Positions 19,589 through 27,968 of a DNA stretch of 64,000 nucleotides are shown piece by piece. The first letter of the stretch is position 1. Each line of letters opens with the position of its first letter. The notes beneath the pieces were generated by a model. That model was not told the origin of the DNA. It saw nothing but the letters and a program-made list of their open reading frames with translations, and made no database searches. A program made the position numbers and the translations under genes. The stretch is taken from assembly GCF_900115555.1 (NCBI RefSeq), contig NZ_FOWX01000004.1:61513-125512 (forward strand). Direction: 5' to 3'. Source of the stretch: Pseudomonas borbori (GTDB lineage: Bacteria; Pseudomonadota; Gammaproteobacteria; Pseudomonadales; Pseudomonadaceae).

Positions 19589-21190
19589 TCAGTAGTTGTT
19601 GCGCTGCAGGGCGGCGAGCAATTTTCGATCCCGTGCATAGAGGTCGTTGCGCAGGATCAGCGCACCGTCGGCGTCGACCGTGGCGGTCCAGTAGGCCAGG
19701 ACGATCGGCAGGCGCTCACGCAGCGGGAACTCCGTGGTTTTGCCGCTGGCCAGCAGGCGGGCGATCTCGGCACAGTCAGCGACCGGCAGCAGGGCGTCGA
19801 GCAGTTGCAGGATGCCTTCGATGCGCACGCAGCCGGAGCTGAAGGTACGCGGCGACTTGTTGAACAGGTGCTGGCTGGGGGTGTCGTGCAGGTACACCGA
19901 GAATGGGTTGGCGAAGCGGATGGCCAACTGCCCGAGGGGATTCTGCGGCCCGGCATCCTGACGCAGGATGATCGCGCCGGGCTGCTGCCAGTCGACCGTT
20001 GCCGGGTCGAGCGGCTTGCCGTCGCGGTCGAGCACGCGCAACTGCTGACGCTGCAGATAGCCGAGGTCGCGGCGGATCTCCGGCAGCTTGTCCTCGCGCA
20101 TGATGGTCGGCGGTACGGTCCAGGTCGGATTGAGGGTCAGGCGGCTGACCAGCGACTTGAGCTGTGGCGTCTGGCGTGCCGGCCGGCCAACCTGGGCGCG
20201 GCCCTGCCACAGCAACTGGTGGTCGCGGTAATAGCTGAGTTGGCCGCCGGCGATATCCACCAGCAGGGTTTGCGCCTCGAGGTCGCCGGCCAGCCAGCGC
20301 CAGCGCTCGAGGTTGACCCGCAGCTGTTCGAGGCGTGCCCTGGCACTGGTATTCAGGGCGGTCAGGCTTTGCGGGCCGATCAGACCATCGGCCTGCAGAC
20401 CATGGTGACTCTGGAAGCGCTCCACCGCGGCCACCAGGCTGGCGTCGTAATGATCGCTGGCGGGTTGCTCATCTATATAGCCTTCCGCGGCCAGTCGGGC
20501 CGCCAGCAGAGGAACGCGCGCATCGTGCATGTCCGGGCGCAGCAGGCGGCCGCCGGGAATCGTCGGCCACTCGGCGAGTGGCCGGCGACGCCGCTCGGCG
20601 TAGGCGCGACGCAGCTCCTGGTACTGGCGCAGGGCCGGGCGCGCCGTGGCGAAGGCTGCCGGCAGGTCGTCGAGCCCTTGCCAGGCCAGCTCGAGTACGC
20701 TGGGGCGTGGTGTCGGGTTGAGACTGTCGGGGGCACGCCAGAAGGGTTCTATCGATTCTTGCGCCACCCGCCCGCGTGCCAGATGCTGCAGGGCTTGCAG
20801 GTAGCTGTGGCTGATCAGCAGGTCGGCGCAGGCGCGCTGTTGGAGATCCGTCGGTGGTGGGGTGCGCAGGTGATCGAGCCGATACTCGTTCGGCTCGAGT
20901 CCGTCGTCGGCCAGTTGTTCCAGTTCGTGCAGCAGCGCCGTCCGCCGGCTAGGCTCCTGCCAGAGCGGGGTGAATCCCTGACGGGCATAGAATTCGTGGA
21001 GCAGGCCAGGCACCTGCAGCTCGGCGGTCGTGAGCGCTGGGGCGCAGGCGCTCGGTTGCACGGCGAAGCTCTGGCGGATCGCCCGGCTGGCGCTGTCATC
21101 GACGCCGTAGGCCTGGACCGTCAGCGCCAGCAGACAGCCGGCGCTCAGGAAGCCTGCGGTTTTTTTGTACAATCGCGCTCTGCAGTCCAT
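19589..21190 (-). CDS. L,D-transpeptidase, YcbB/LdtD-like
   Basis: Exported murein cross-linking enzyme of 533 residues. After an N-terminal signal (about residues 10-29, ending near VQAYGVDD) come a YcbB-type scaffold region, a peptidoglycan-binding domain ([20 protein letters not shown], about 265-290) and the YkuD catalytic domain with HDTPSQHLF and the SSGCVRIEG active-site cysteine. It makes 3-3 meso-DAP cross-links in the family. It diverges from a second L,D-transpeptidase-fold gene 74 bp away, so both may share a control region. Confidence 0.92.
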   Translation of the reverse strand: MDCRARLYKKTAGFLSAGCLLALTVQAYGVDDSASRAIRQSFAVQPSACAPALTTAELQVPGLLHEFYARQGFTPLWQEPSRRTALLHELEQLADDGLEPNEYRLDHLRTPPPTDLQQRACADLLISHSYLQALQHLARGRVAQESIEPFWRAPDSLNPTPRPSVLELAWQGLDDLPAAFATARPALRQYQELRRAYAERRRRPLAEWPTIPGGRLLRPDMHDARVPLLAARLAAEGYIDEQPASDHYDASLVAAVERFQSHHGLQADGLIGPQSLTALNTSARARLEQLRVNLERWRWLAGDLEAQTLLVDIAGGQLSYYRDHQLLWQGRAQVGRPARQTPQLKSLVSRLTLNPTWTVPPTIMREDKLPEIRRDLGYLQRQQLRVLDRDGKPLDPATVDWQQPGAIILRQDAGPQNPLGQLAIRFANPFSVYLHDTPSQHLFNKSPRTFSSGCVRIEGILQLLDALLPVADCAEIARLLASGKTTEFPLRERLPIVLAYWTATVDADGALILRNDLYARDRKLLAALQRNNY

Positions 21191-21264
21191 GATTCGCCAG
21201 TTTCGTGATTGCGCTAGGCAGTCAAATAAGTGTTCGCCGCAGTGTACACAGGAGTTTTCTGCAC

Positions 21265-21969
21265 ATGGTCAAATCACTCCGTCGGCTCGGTGTCATTCTG
21301 ACCGGACTGTGCCTGCTGGCGTCACCCTGGCTGGCGGCGACCGCCGCCCCGCCGCCACTGGTCGACGGTCTGACGCGCGCCGCCCCCGGACTCGACCGCC
21401 AGGTGCTTGAGCATGCGCTGGCGGCCATGCAGTGTGCACTCAAGCATGGTGCAGAACCGGCGCAGCGCCTGGCGGTGATCGACTATGCGCAGCCGTCGAC
21501 GGCGCGGCGCCTGTGGATCTTCGATCTGCAGCAGCAACGCCTGCTGTTGAGCGATCTGGTCGCCCACGGGCGCCATTCCGGCGAGAATTTCGCCACGCGC
21601 TTTTCCAACACCGAGGGCAGCTATCAGTCGAGCCTGGGCCTGTTCCGCGCCGCGGAGAGCTACAGGGGCAAGCACGGCTATTCGTTGCGCATGGACGGAC
21701 TCGAGCCGGGGGTGAACGACCTTGCCCGCGAGCGCGCCATCGTCATCCATGCCGCCAGCTACGTCGACCCGCGCCTGGCCAAGACCCAGGGCCGGATCGG
21801 TCGCAGTCTCGGTTGTCCGGCGGTGCGGCCGGAGGTGGCACGGATGGTGGTCGATCAGCTCAAGGGCGGCCAGTTCATCTTCGCCTGGTACCCGGACCAA
21901 GGCTGGCTGCAGCGCTCGGCCTACCTCAACTGCCCGCCACGCAAGGGGGCGGTCGTCGCCCAGCGTTGA
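21265..21969 (+). CDS. Murein L,D-transpeptidase catalytic-domain protein (YkuD_2 family)
   Basis: A 234-residue exported protein. The ATG at 21265 follows AGGAG by 10 bases and gives a signal peptide ending in ATAAP, so it is preferred over the ATG at 21205. The catalytic core has LVAHGRHSGENFATRFSN, FRAAESYRGKHGYSLRMDGL, VIHAASYVDP and GRSLGCPAVRP with the active-site cysteine, typical of the YkuD_2 family. It probably edits or cross-links peptidoglycan in the periplasm. Partner context: divergent from the large YcbB-like enzyme. Confidence 0.88.
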   Translation: MVKSLRRLGVILTGLCLLASPWLAATAAPPPLVDGLTRAAPGLDRQVLEHALAAMQCALKHGAEPAQRLAVIDYAQPSTARRLWIFDLQQQRLLLSDLVAHGRHSGENFATRFSNTEGSYQSSLGLFRAAESYRGKHGYSLRMDGLEPGVNDLARERAIVIHAASYVDPRLAKTQGRIGRSLGCPAVRPEVARMVVDQLKGGQFIFAWYPDQGWLQRSAYLNCPPRKGAVVAQR

Positions 21970-22033
21970 GCGGGTAAGCCGACGGACCTTGGGTTGGGCG
22001 TAACTCGACACGGCGCCAGCAGGTGCTCCGCGA

Positions 22034-22100
22034 TGATGGGTTACGCCGCGCAGAGAATGCAGCTCGATCAACCATCGCTTGAGCGGCTAACCCATCCTAC
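22034..22100. repeat. Palindromic repeat, GATGGGTTA/TAACCCATC type (family D relative)
   Basis: GATGGGTTACGCCGC pairs imperfectly with GCGGCTAACCCATC. It lies between the convergent ends of the transpeptidase and the ATPase gene. Confidence 0.65.
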
Positions 22101-22123
22101 GGTTAAGCCTCGGCGGTCGTGCG

Positions 22124-23908
22124 CTACTTCTGTTCGCTCTGCGGCGTGACCCGCAGTACTTCCTCGATGGTGGTCAGGCCGGCGGCGACTTTTTGTGCAC
22201 CGGACAGGCGCAGGCTGCGCATGCCCTCCTTGAAGGCATGCCGGCGCAGGGCCGTGAGGTCGGTGTCGGCGCTGATCAGCGGTTTGATCGCATCGCCCAG
22301 CTGCATGATCTCGTAGACCCCGGCGCGCCCGCGGTAGCCGGTATCGCGGCACTCCAGGCAACCCACGGCCTTGTGCGCGCCGCTCGGCAGCGGCGCGTTC
22401 CACGGCTTGGTCAGGCTGTGCCAGTCGTCTTCGCTGAGCTCGTGCGGCGCCTTGCAGTGCGGGCACAGGGTACGCACTAGGCGCTGGGCCATGACCCCGA
22501 GCAGGGTGGCCTTGAGCAGGTAATGTGGCACGCCCAGTTCGAGCAGGCGGGTGATAGCGCTGGGCGCGTCGTTGGTGTGCAGGGTCGAGAGCACCAGGTG
22601 GCCGGTGAGTGCGGCCTGGATCGCCATCTCGGCGGTTTCCAGGTCACGGATCTCGCCGACCATGATGATGTCCGGATCCTGGCGCATCAGCGCGCGCACG
22701 CCGCTGGCGAAGGTCAGGTCGATGTTGTGCTGCACCTGCATCTGGTTGAAGGCCCCTTCGATCATCTCGATCGGGTCTTCGATGGTGCAGACGTTGACCT
22801 CGGAGGTCGCCAGTTGCTTGAGCGTGGTGTAGAGGGTGGTGGTCTTGCCCGAGCCGGTGGGGCCGGTGACCAGAATGATGCCGTTGGGCTGGCCGGTCAT
22901 GTCGGCCCAGCGCCTCATGTCGTCCGGCGAGAAGCCCAGCTGGTCGAAGCTTTTCAGCAGCACTTCCGGGTCGAAGATGCGCATCACCAGCTTTTCACCG
23001 AAGGCGGTGGGCAGGGTCGACAGGCGCAGTTCGACTTCGCCGCCGTCCGGGGTCTTGGTCTTGACCCGGCCGTCCTGGGGCTTGCGCTTCTCCGCCACGT
23101 TCATCCGGCCCAGGCTCTTCAGGCGGCTGACCACCGCCATGGTCACCTGCGGCGGGAACTGGTAGACGGTGTGCAGCACGCCGTCGATGCGAAAGCGCAC
23201 GCTGCCCTGCTCGCGGCGCGGCTCGATATGGATATCGCTGGCGCGTTGCTGGAAGGCGTACTGGAACAGCCAGTCGACGATGTTGACGATATGCGCGTCG
23301 TTGGCGTCCGGCTCCTGGTCCTGGGCGCCGAGGTTGAGCAACTGCTCGAAGTTGCCGACTCCGCTGATCTTCATGTCGCCGGCGCTGGCGCCGCTGACTG
23401 ACTTGGCCAGGCGGTAGAACTCCACGGTAAAGCGCTGGATATCCGCCGGGTTGGCCACCACCCGCTTGATCGGGCGTTTGAGCACGTGGGTCAGGTTGGC
23501 TTCCCAGCTGTGCATCAGCGGTTGCGCGCTGGCGATGGTCACCGCATCCGGGGCCACCGCCACGGCGAGGATCTTGTGCCGTTGGGCGAAGGCATAGGAC
23601 ATCAGCGGGGTGACGGCGGCGACGTCGATCTTCAGCGGGTCGATGCGCAGGTAGGGTTGGCCGGCGAACTGTGCCAGCCAGACGGTTAGGCTTTCCAGGT
23701 CGAGCTTGTTGCCCGGACGGCTGAGGTCGTCGACCTGCTGGGCGGCGAGAAATTCCAGCGGATGCTGCTGATTGTTCACCGCGCTGCGGCGGATCGCCAG
23801 GCACTGCTCGGCACTGTCCTGGTCGACCCGGCCCTGGGCGACCAGTTCGCGCAACAGGTCGCCGAGGTCGAGGGTGCGGTCTTGGTTGGTTGCAGCAAAG
23901 GCGGACAT
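22124..23908 (-). CDS. Orphan GspE/PilB-type secretion ATPase
   Basis: AAA+-like hexameric ATPase of the type II secretion / type IV pilus family, 594 residues from the ATG at 23908, which has GAGGAG upstream; a longer start at 23983 lacks support. The N-terminal GspE_N domain (about 1-170) is followed by the ATPase core: Walker A GPTGSGKTTTLY (about residue 345), Asp box IEDPIEMIEGAF, Walker B DPDIIMVGEIRD, His box LVLSTLHTNDAPSAI, and the zinc tetracysteine CPHC...CLEC. No pilin, secretin or other secretion gene is nearby, so its apparatus must be elsewhere. Could drive a T4 pilus or T2SS variant. Confidence 0.9.
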   Translation of the reverse strand: MSAFAATNQDRTLDLGDLLRELVAQGRVDQDSAEQCLAIRRSAVNNQQHPLEFLAAQQVDDLSRPGNKLDLESLTVWLAQFAGQPYLRIDPLKIDVAAVTPLMSYAFAQRHKILAVAVAPDAVTIASAQPLMHSWEANLTHVLKRPIKRVVANPADIQRFTVEFYRLAKSVSGASAGDMKISGVGNFEQLLNLGAQDQEPDANDAHIVNIVDWLFQYAFQQRASDIHIEPRREQGSVRFRIDGVLHTVYQFPPQVTMAVVSRLKSLGRMNVAEKRKPQDGRVKTKTPDGGEVELRLSTLPTAFGEKLVMRIFDPEVLLKSFDQLGFSPDDMRRWADMTGQPNGIILVTGPTGSGKTTTLYTTLKQLATSEVNVCTIEDPIEMIEGAFNQMQVQHNIDLTFASGVRALMRQDPDIIMVGEIRDLETAEMAIQAALTGHLVLSTLHTNDAPSAITRLLELGVPHYLLKATLLGVMAQRLVRTLCPHCKAPHELSEDDWHSLTKPWNAPLPSGAHKAVGCLECRDTGYRGRAGVYEIMQLGDAIKPLISADTDLTALRRHAFKEGMRSLRLSGAQKVAAGLTTIEEVLRVTPQSEQK

Positions 23909-24057
23909 GCGGGCTCCTCGGTCACTCTCGGCGCACGGCAGGCAACAGTCGGAAACTTGCTCCTCCATGCGAGGCACTAGCATGCCCGAAACTGCTGGCG
24001 AGGGCGAAGTGCCAAGCGTGATCGGTTACCCAGCTCGGCATTCGCGAGCGCATGCAG

Positions 24058-25464
24058 TCATTCAGGCTGCACGGGTTGGCGCACCGGCAGTTCAAGACGG
24101 AAGGTGCTGCCCAGGCCCACTGCGCTGTCCACATTGAGCGTGCCGTTATGCTTGTGCACGATGCCATAGGAGAGTGACAAACCCAGCCCGGTGCCCTGGC
24201 CGATGGGCTTGGTGGTGAAGAAGGGCTCGAAGATCCGCGGCAGGACTTGCGCGGCAATGCCCTGGCCGCTATCCGCCACCTCAATCCAGACCCGCTCGGC
24301 CGTCGTGCCGGTGCGAATGCTGATCGTACCCCGCTCGGGCCCCATCGCCTGGGCGGCGTTGACCAGCAGATTGAGGATGACCTGGTTGAGTTGCGCGGGC
24401 AGGCATTCGATCTCGCCGATGCCCGCATATTGCTTGACCACATCGGCCTTGTACTTGATCTCGTTGGCGACGATGTTGAGGGTCGAGTCGATGCCTTCCT
24501 CCAGATTGGCCCACTGCCATTCCTGGGTCGAGTCGATCCGCGAGAAGTCCTTCAAGTCCTGTACGATCTGGCGCACCCGGGCGATGCCCTGCCTGGATTC
24601 GCGCATCAGCTGCGGGATGTCCTCCTTGAGGAAGTCGAGCTCCAGGCGTTCGCGCAGGGCTTGCAGCTTGGCCACCACCTCCGGTGAACCCACGGTCTGC
24701 TCCACGGCCTCGTAGGCACTCAGCATCTCCAGCAGCCCTGCGTAATAACCCTCGAGCGTGCAGAAATTGGAGGAAATATAGCCGATCGGGTTGTTGATCT
24801 CGTGCGCGACGCCCGCCGCCAGTTGGCCGATGGAGGCCAATTTCTCGGCTTGCAGCAGCTGGCTCTGCAGCTGTTTGCGTTCGACGATTTCCACCTGCAG
24901 CGCTTCGCTGGCTTGCCTGATCTCGCGGGTGCGCTCGACGACCTTGGCCTCCAGGTCGCTCATCTGCAGGGCCGCCCGCTGGGTCATTTCCCACTTGACC
25001 GTCAGCGTATTGGCCAGTTGGCAGACCTCGATGTTGTCGAAGGGCTTCTTCAGGATCAGCAGGCGATCGCGGCTGTCGAGGCGGTCGAGCACCTCTTCCC
25101 AGGAGTAGTCGGCGTAGGCGGTACAGATCACTATCTGCAGGCGCGGGTCTTCCTGCCAGAGTTGTTCGATGGTCTCGACGCCGTCCCAGCCCAGCGGCAT
25201 GCGCATGTCGACGAAGGCCAGGGCGTAGGGGCGGTTTGCACGCATGGCCTGGCAGACCTTGGCCAGGCCTTCCTGGCCCTGGTAGGCCGAGTCGAGTTCG
25301 AACGCTGGGGCGCTAGCCTTGACCTCCTCGCCGAACAGCGCCGCCTCGACCGCATCCAGTTCGGCCTCCGCCTGGGTATCGAGCAGCAGGATCTTGCGGA
25401 AGTCCTCATGGATCGAGGGTGTATCGTCGATCAGCAGGATGCGTCGGTTGTGCAGCGTACTCAT
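24058..25464 (-). CDS. Response regulator-histidine kinase hybrid (REC-coiled coil-HisKA-HATPase)
   Basis: Cytoplasmic 468-residue protein. An N-terminal receiver domain (about 7-150; acidic pair Asp13-Asp14, phospho-acceptor Asp86 in FVDMRMP, Lys in LILKKPF) has an unusual insert after helix 1. A coiled coil (about 165-205) links to the kinase: H-box GVAHEINNPIGYI with His221, N-box NLLVNAAQAMG, G1 DSGQGI, and G2 GTGLGLSLSYGI. The receiver is closely similar to that of the GGDEF-EAL protein at 30851. It is the last gene of the six-gene sensory cluster. Likely receives phosphate from a partner kinase and acts as a second-tier kinase; the output is unknown. Confidence 0.88.
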   Translation of the reverse strand: MSTLHNRRILLIDDTPSIHEDFRKILLLDTQAEAELDAVEAALFGEEVKASAPAFELDSAYQGQEGLAKVCQAMRANRPYALAFVDMRMPLGWDGVETIEQLWQEDPRLQIVICTAYADYSWEEVLDRLDSRDRLLILKKPFDNIEVCQLANTLTVKWEMTQRAALQMSDLEAKVVERTREIRQASEALQVEIVERKQLQSQLLQAEKLASIGQLAAGVAHEINNPIGYISSNFCTLEGYYAGLLEMLSAYEAVEQTVGSPEVVAKLQALRERLELDFLKEDIPQLMRESRQGIARVRQIVQDLKDFSRIDSTQEWQWANLEEGIDSTLNIVANEIKYKADVVKQYAGIGEIECLPAQLNQVILNLLVNAAQAMGPERGTISIRTGTTAERVWIEVADSGQGIAAQVLPRIFEPFFTTKPIGQGTGLGLSLSYGIVHKHNGTLNVDSAVGLGSTFRLELPVRQPVQPE

Positions 25465-25483
25465 AGGCTATCCAGTGTGGCTC

Positions 25484-25628
25484 TAACAGGCTGTTGAAAA
25501 ACTACCTACGTTGTCGATACGGCGTTAAAAATGGCCTCAAAATGCTCATTTACTGCAGTAAACTCCGTTTTTTCGGCCATTTTTGCCTTGTCTCGCCTGC
25601 CTCGCCTACGTTTTTCAACGGCCTGCTA
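25484..25628. repeat. MITE-like imperfect palindrome overlapping the 3' end of the kinase gene
   Basis: Terminal arms TAACAGGCTGTTGAAAAAC and GTTTTTCAACGGCCTGCTA are inverted; inner arms AAAAATGGCC/GGCCATTTTT follow, and the centre is the palindrome TTTACTGCAGTAAA at 25548-25561. The 145-bp unit encodes no transposase. It overlaps the last roughly 25 codons of the upstream kinase gene (stop at 25550) and supplies its stop codon. Confidence 0.85.
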
Positions 25629-26677
25629 ATGGGTAATTCGAGGGTGAAGGTCGCCCCTCGCTCAGGCCCCTCGCTATGGGCCGTCAGGCTGCCGCCCATC
25701 TCCATGGCCGCCAGCGCGCAACTGTGCAGGCCGAAACCGTGGCCATTCTTGCGGGTGGTGAAGCCGTGGGCAAAGATCCGGGTGAGGTTTTGCGCGGCGA
25801 TGCCTTCGCCATCGTCCTGCACGCAGATTCGCAGGTTGCCCTCGTCCAGCAGCCTTACGCTCAGGGTCAGGGTTCGCGACTGGTTAGCCGGGGCCGACAG
25901 CGCATCCTTGGCGTTGCCGATCAGGTTGACCAGGATCAGCAGCAGCCGATGCTTGTCGAGCAATAGCGGAGGCGTCTCGGCGAACGCCTTGAGCACGCTG
26001 ATCCGCTGGCGGCCGAGCGCCTCGGCGTGGATGCGCAGGGCATCTTCGAGCAAGTCGGCGAGGCGTACCGGCTCGACCATGCTCGACGCGCCGGCATAGG
26101 ACTGCTGGGTGGCGACTATCTCCTTGATATGGCCGACGCTCTTGGCCAGGTTTGCGAGTTCTTCGACAATGGCCTGCTGCTCGGCGGCGATGGCCTCGAC
26201 CAGTTGATTCAGGTAGGTCGGCAGCAACTTGCCCTTGGCGTCGTGGCTGATGAAGTCGCCGAGGTCGGCGGCGTGCTGGTTGATCAGCTGGACCGCCTTG
26301 GCCAGCCCCTGGGCCTTGGAGGCGCGCACCCGGCGGCTGACCAGCTCGGCGGAGACGTTCACGCTGTTGAGCACGTTGCCGACATTGTGCAGCACGTTGG
26401 TGGCGATTTCGGCCATGCCGGCCTGGCGCGCCGTGGCCACCAGTTCGCTCTGGGTCTGGCGCAGTTCATGGGTGATTTTCTCGTTCTCGCCCAGGGCCGC
26501 TTGCAGCTCCGCCGTGCGGCTGAGTACCTGCTCTTCCAGCATGATGGTGGTCTGGAACAGGTCGAAGTCCGAGCCCTGGGCATTGGCGCTGCGCTCGGCG
26601 CGGTCCATCAGGGCGCGGATGATCTTGTTGAGCCGGACGATTTCGCGTTCCGTGGCTTGCTCGGCGGGTTCAGGCAT
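25550..26677 (-). CDS. Soluble histidine kinase paired with FIST protein
   Basis: A 375-residue cytosolic kinase without membrane helices. An N-terminal coiled coil (about 8-75) precedes an atypical H-box with His97 in NVLHNVGNVLNSVNVS, then the N-box NLIGNAKDAL, G1 DDGEGI and G2 GHGFGLHSCALAAMEMGG. Residues from about 75 on are almost the same as residues 320 on of the membrane kinase at 27969, so the two are duplicates. Its start overlaps the FIST stop by 8 bp, a strong sign of a functional pair like NosP-NahK. The C-terminal tail beyond ELPISRPL is encoded by the inserted palindrome and is not family sequence. Confidence 0.88.
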   Translation of the reverse strand: MPEPAEQATEREIVRLNKIIRALMDRAERSANAQGSDFDLFQTTIMLEEQVLSRTAELQAALGENEKITHELRQTQSELVATARQAGMAEIATNVLHNVGNVLNSVNVSAELVSRRVRASKAQGLAKAVQLINQHAADLGDFISHDAKGKLLPTYLNQLVEAIAAEQQAIVEELANLAKSVGHIKEIVATQQSYAGASSMVEPVRLADLLEDALRIHAEALGRQRISVLKAFAETPPLLLDKHRLLLILVNLIGNAKDALSAPANQSRTLTLSVRLLDEGNLRICVQDDGEGIAAQNLTRIFAHGFTTRKNGHGFGLHSCALAAMEMGGSLTAHSEGPERGATFTLELPISRPLKNVGEAGETRQKWPKKRSLLQ

Positions 26678-27830
26678 CGTCGGTCTCCGGGGTATGCGCG
26701 CCTATCGCGATGCCGACCAGCGTCTGATTGACATGCACGCCGCGGAACTGTTCGCCGTAGGTGTTGAAGCCGACGCAGTTGTTCTGCAGCAGGACCTCGC
26801 CGATCCGCTGTTTGTCGGGGCTCTGGGCAATTTCCAGTTTGCGCCCCATGCAATCAAACCCGAGGACCAGCAGTGGCGGGCCGATCTCGGCCCGTATCCG
26901 GGCAAAGGTCTGCTCCAGGTTGTGCAGGAGATCCACGCCCTGCGCCAGCCGCAGCACCAGTCCGTTTTCGATGGCGCAGAAGAACGTCAGGCTGCCATCC
27001 GGGTTGGCTTTCTGGACGGCGCGCACGTAGGTCGTGCCGCCGATCGTCAGTACCAGCGGCCAGGCGGCCAGGCGCACGGAGTCGAGATCGCAGGCATCGA
27101 TGCCGAGCATTCGGGCGTATTCCTGGCTTGCCGGCAGGCCATTGATTTCCTGGACGACCCGGGAGGAAGCAGCGGCTTCGGTGACAACCAGGCGTTGCTC
27201 CGTGGTCACGAAATGCTGGGTCTTGAATATCCGCAAGGGCAGGCGCGAGCTCAGCAGAACCAGGATGGCGCTGTCGGAACAGAATCGGCCCTGCCAGTAG
27301 ACATGGGTCTTCACGAACTGCATGGAATCGCCCGCTGAACCGCCGATCAACGGGAGCTTGCCCAGCGCGCGCTGGAATGCCCGGGTTGCCGGTTCCTCCC
27401 GCCGCGACAAACCATCGATCAGCAGCAGTGCGAAGCTGTTGTCCGTGTCGTTGTGCGCGGTCTGGGCGTGCAGCTCTTGCAGCAATTCCTGGGCGAAGGC
27501 TTGGCCCGCGTCGGCATCGAATTGCTGCAGATGTTCGAGATGGCCGCTGGCAACGCTGAAATGGCTCGCTGCAAAGCTTGCCCCGGTCAGGCTGTGTTCC
27601 AGGCAACCGGCCGGTCCGATTTCTCCGGCAGTGGTGCAGCCGACGACTTGCACCCCGGCGAACAGGCGCTGGATTTCGCCGGCGAGCACATCCAGGTCGT
27701 ACTCGCTGGAGCAGAAGAAGACCACCAGCGCCATGTCGGGCTGCGCCACTCCGGCATGGAATTCCTGCGCGGCCTGTTGCGCGTCGGTGGCGCAAGACTG
27801 CGCTTGGCGTATGCAACTCAGCTGCTCCAT
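26670..27830 (-). CDS. FIST domain protein, candidate NosP-type nitric oxide sensor
   Basis: Cytosolic 386-residue protein from the ATG at 27830 (AAGGAG seven bases upstream); an ATG at 27929 would add an unconserved stretch. FIST N domain about 20-210 (ALVVFFCSSEYDLDVLAGEI, VVGCTTAGEIGPAG, LPLIGGSAGD) and FIST C domain about 215-370 (NCVGFNTYGEQFRGVHVNQT). NosP of P. aeruginosa is a FIST haemoprotein of about the same length that binds NO and inhibits a neighbouring kinase (NahK). The overlap with a kinase gene here fits that model. Haem binding itself cannot be confirmed by eye; other FIST proteins bind small ligands such as amino acids. Confidence 0.85.
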   Translation of the reverse strand: MEQLSCIRQAQSCATDAQQAAQEFHAGVAQPDMALVVFFCSSEYDLDVLAGEIQRLFAGVQVVGCTTAGEIGPAGCLEHSLTGASFAASHFSVASGHLEHLQQFDADAGQAFAQELLQELHAQTAHNDTDNSFALLLIDGLSRREEPATRAFQRALGKLPLIGGSAGDSMQFVKTHVYWQGRFCSDSAILVLLSSRLPLRIFKTQHFVTTEQRLVVTEAAASSRVVQEINGLPASQEYARMLGIDACDLDSVRLAAWPLVLTIGGTTYVRAVQKANPDGSLTFFCAIENGLVLRLAQGVDLLHNLEQTFARIRAEIGPPLLVLGFDCMGRKLEIAQSPDKQRIGEVLLQNNCVGFNTYGEQFRGVHVNQTLVGIAIGAHTPETDDA

Positions 27831-27968
27831 CAGACACTCCTTGTGGCAAAACGCGAGCGGCTCATTATGGCGCGTCTGCGCGCCTTCGTTCGAGTATCTT
27901 TGTGCGGCAACGGCCCAGCCGGCGGGCAAAGTTAGTGGGCGATGCCTGCGGGCTTGGCGGTGGCTGCC

